Shown here in pieces: positions 6,637 to 6,875 of a stretch of 6,875 nucleotides of DNA. How positions within the stretch are numbered: the stretch's first letter is position 1; every line of letters begins with the position of its first letter. Under the pieces are notes generated by a model. That model was not told the origin of the DNA. It made no database searches and saw only the letters and a list, made by a program, of their open reading frames with translations. The position numbers and the translations under genes were made by a program. Source of the DNA: Bacillota bacterium. GTDB lineage: Bacteria; Bacillota_G; Limnochordia; DTU010. The DNA lies in the NCBI GenBank assembly GCA_012799255.1, contig JAAZLQ010000029.1, forward strand, positions 1 through 6,875, read 5' to 3'.

Positions 6637-6702
6637 AATAGGTGTTTACCTACCTGACCTGCGCACCTCTAAGTAGAGCTTCTAAATTGGTGTTAATGAC
6701 AA

Positions 6703-6781
6703 TCAGCTTTTGGACAGATTACACCGTCCATCGCTGGACATTATGAGGTGTTAAAGCCAACCTAACCCGTCCAAAAGCTGA
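6703..6781. repeat. perfect 13-bp inverted repeat enclosing further stems (structured element or operator array)
   Basis: TCAGCTTTTGGAC (6703-6715) and GTCCAAAAGCTGA (6769-6781) are perfect inverted copies 53 bases apart. Inside, ACACC-GTCCA (6721-6730) pairs with TGGAC and GGTGT (6735-6739, 6747-6751) around the loop TCGC, leaving a 7-base bulge. GGAC or GTCC occurs four times in alternating orientation, so several pairings compete. No T-run follows on either strand, so it is not a simple terminator. It lies just before the promoter at 6787. It could be a small RNA fold, a cruciform-type operator cluster or a relic of a small mobile element. Confidence 0.45.
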
Positions 6782-6786
6782 CGGAG

Positions 6787-6815
6787 TTGCCTGACCAAAA
6801 ATAGCTGGATATAAT
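6787..6815 (+). promoter_or_regulatory. sigma-A-type promoter reading rightward out of the window
   Basis: TTGCCT (6787-6792) and a perfect TATAAT (6810-6815) are separated by exactly 17 bases. Transcription would start near 6822 and run off the window, so the gene served is not seen. The spacing and -10 make this the best promoter in the window. No convincing start codon with a ribosome binding site follows before 6875. Confidence 0.6.
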
Positions 6816-6822
6816 GACCATA

Positions 6823-6853
6823 TTATACAGAAAGGAAAGACGCCTCTGTATAA
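6823..6853 (+). promoter_or_regulatory. 9-bp hairpin at the predicted 5' end of the outgoing transcript
   Basis: TTATACAGA (6823-6831) pairs perfectly with TCTGTATAA (6845-6853) around a 13-base loop that includes AAGGAAA. It begins almost at the expected transcription start of the promoter at 6787-6815, so it would form a 5'-terminal stem-loop, known in general to stabilise some mRNAs. Its 5' arm overlaps a second inverted repeat TATAAT/ATTATA (6810-6815/6822-6827). Confidence 0.4.
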
Positions 6854-6875
6854 ATGTGCTAATGCGACCAACAGA

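Noticed and set aside
6703..6781. Reading the 13-bp inverted repeat as a terminator or insertion sequence ends
   Set aside because: There is no T-run on either strand, no transposase gene and no visible target duplication. The operon already has a better terminator at 6579-6636.
6862..6875. ATG 6862 as the start of the next gene
   Set aside because: Only four codons are in view and there is no ribosome binding site at usable distance (AAGGAAA is more than 20 bases upstream).
1..6875. CRISPR array, tRNA, rRNA or in-frame selenocysteine codon
   Set aside because: No regularly spaced repeats, cloverleaf or rRNA-like stretches were seen, and the catalytic frame has no internal TGA.

Overview
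The window is AT-rich (roughly 40% GC by eye) with strong AGGAGG-type ribosome binding sites, a TTG start and short intergenic gaps. This suggests an anaerobic, low-GC Bacillota bacterium, perhaps of the Desulfitobacterium/Peptococcaceae type. The lineage is an inference from gene content and style, not from a marker gene.

Layout, all genes on the + strand. Positions 1-301 hold no gene. They contain a possible Spo0A box, a nested set of competing hairpins ending in a terminator-like stem (86-160), and a weak promoter. Positions 302-1705 encode a two-component pair: a small soluble histidine kinase of the NarX/DegS (HisKA_3) type and a NarL-type response regulator. Positions 1706-1851 are a regulatory gap with a perfect 19-bp palindrome. 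Positions 1852-6568 are a three-gene operon for a membrane-bound complex iron-sulfur molybdoenzyme: a catalytic molybdopterin subunit with a Tat signal, a four-cluster [4Fe-4S] electron-transfer subunit, and a ten-helix NrfD/PsrC-type membrane anchor. Positions 6569-6875 hold a terminator, a strongly structured inverted-repeat element, and a good sigma-A-type promoter reading out of the window.

The genes read as one module. The kinase-regulator pair senses a cytoplasmic or redox cue and probably controls the operon through GGACA-type sites upstream of it. The enzyme would exchange electrons between membrane quinone (via the NrfD protein), the FeS subunit and the extracytoplasmic Mo site. The substrate cannot be read from the sequence (DMSO/N-oxide, sulfur oxyanion, polysulfide or another).

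The most unusual feature is the catalytic gene. Its reading frame starts about 150 codons before the Tat signal and encodes a degenerate response-regulator receiver domain joined in frame to the molybdoenzyme. A near-perfect Shine-Dalgarno sequence and an in-frame TTG lie exactly at the junction (2294-2310). The gene may therefore make two products: a receiver-enzyme fusion and an ordinary Tat preprotein of 821 residues. A second notable point is that GGACATTATG and GGACAGAT(A/T)A motifs occur both upstream of the operon and in the structured element after it, hinting at a shared regulator.
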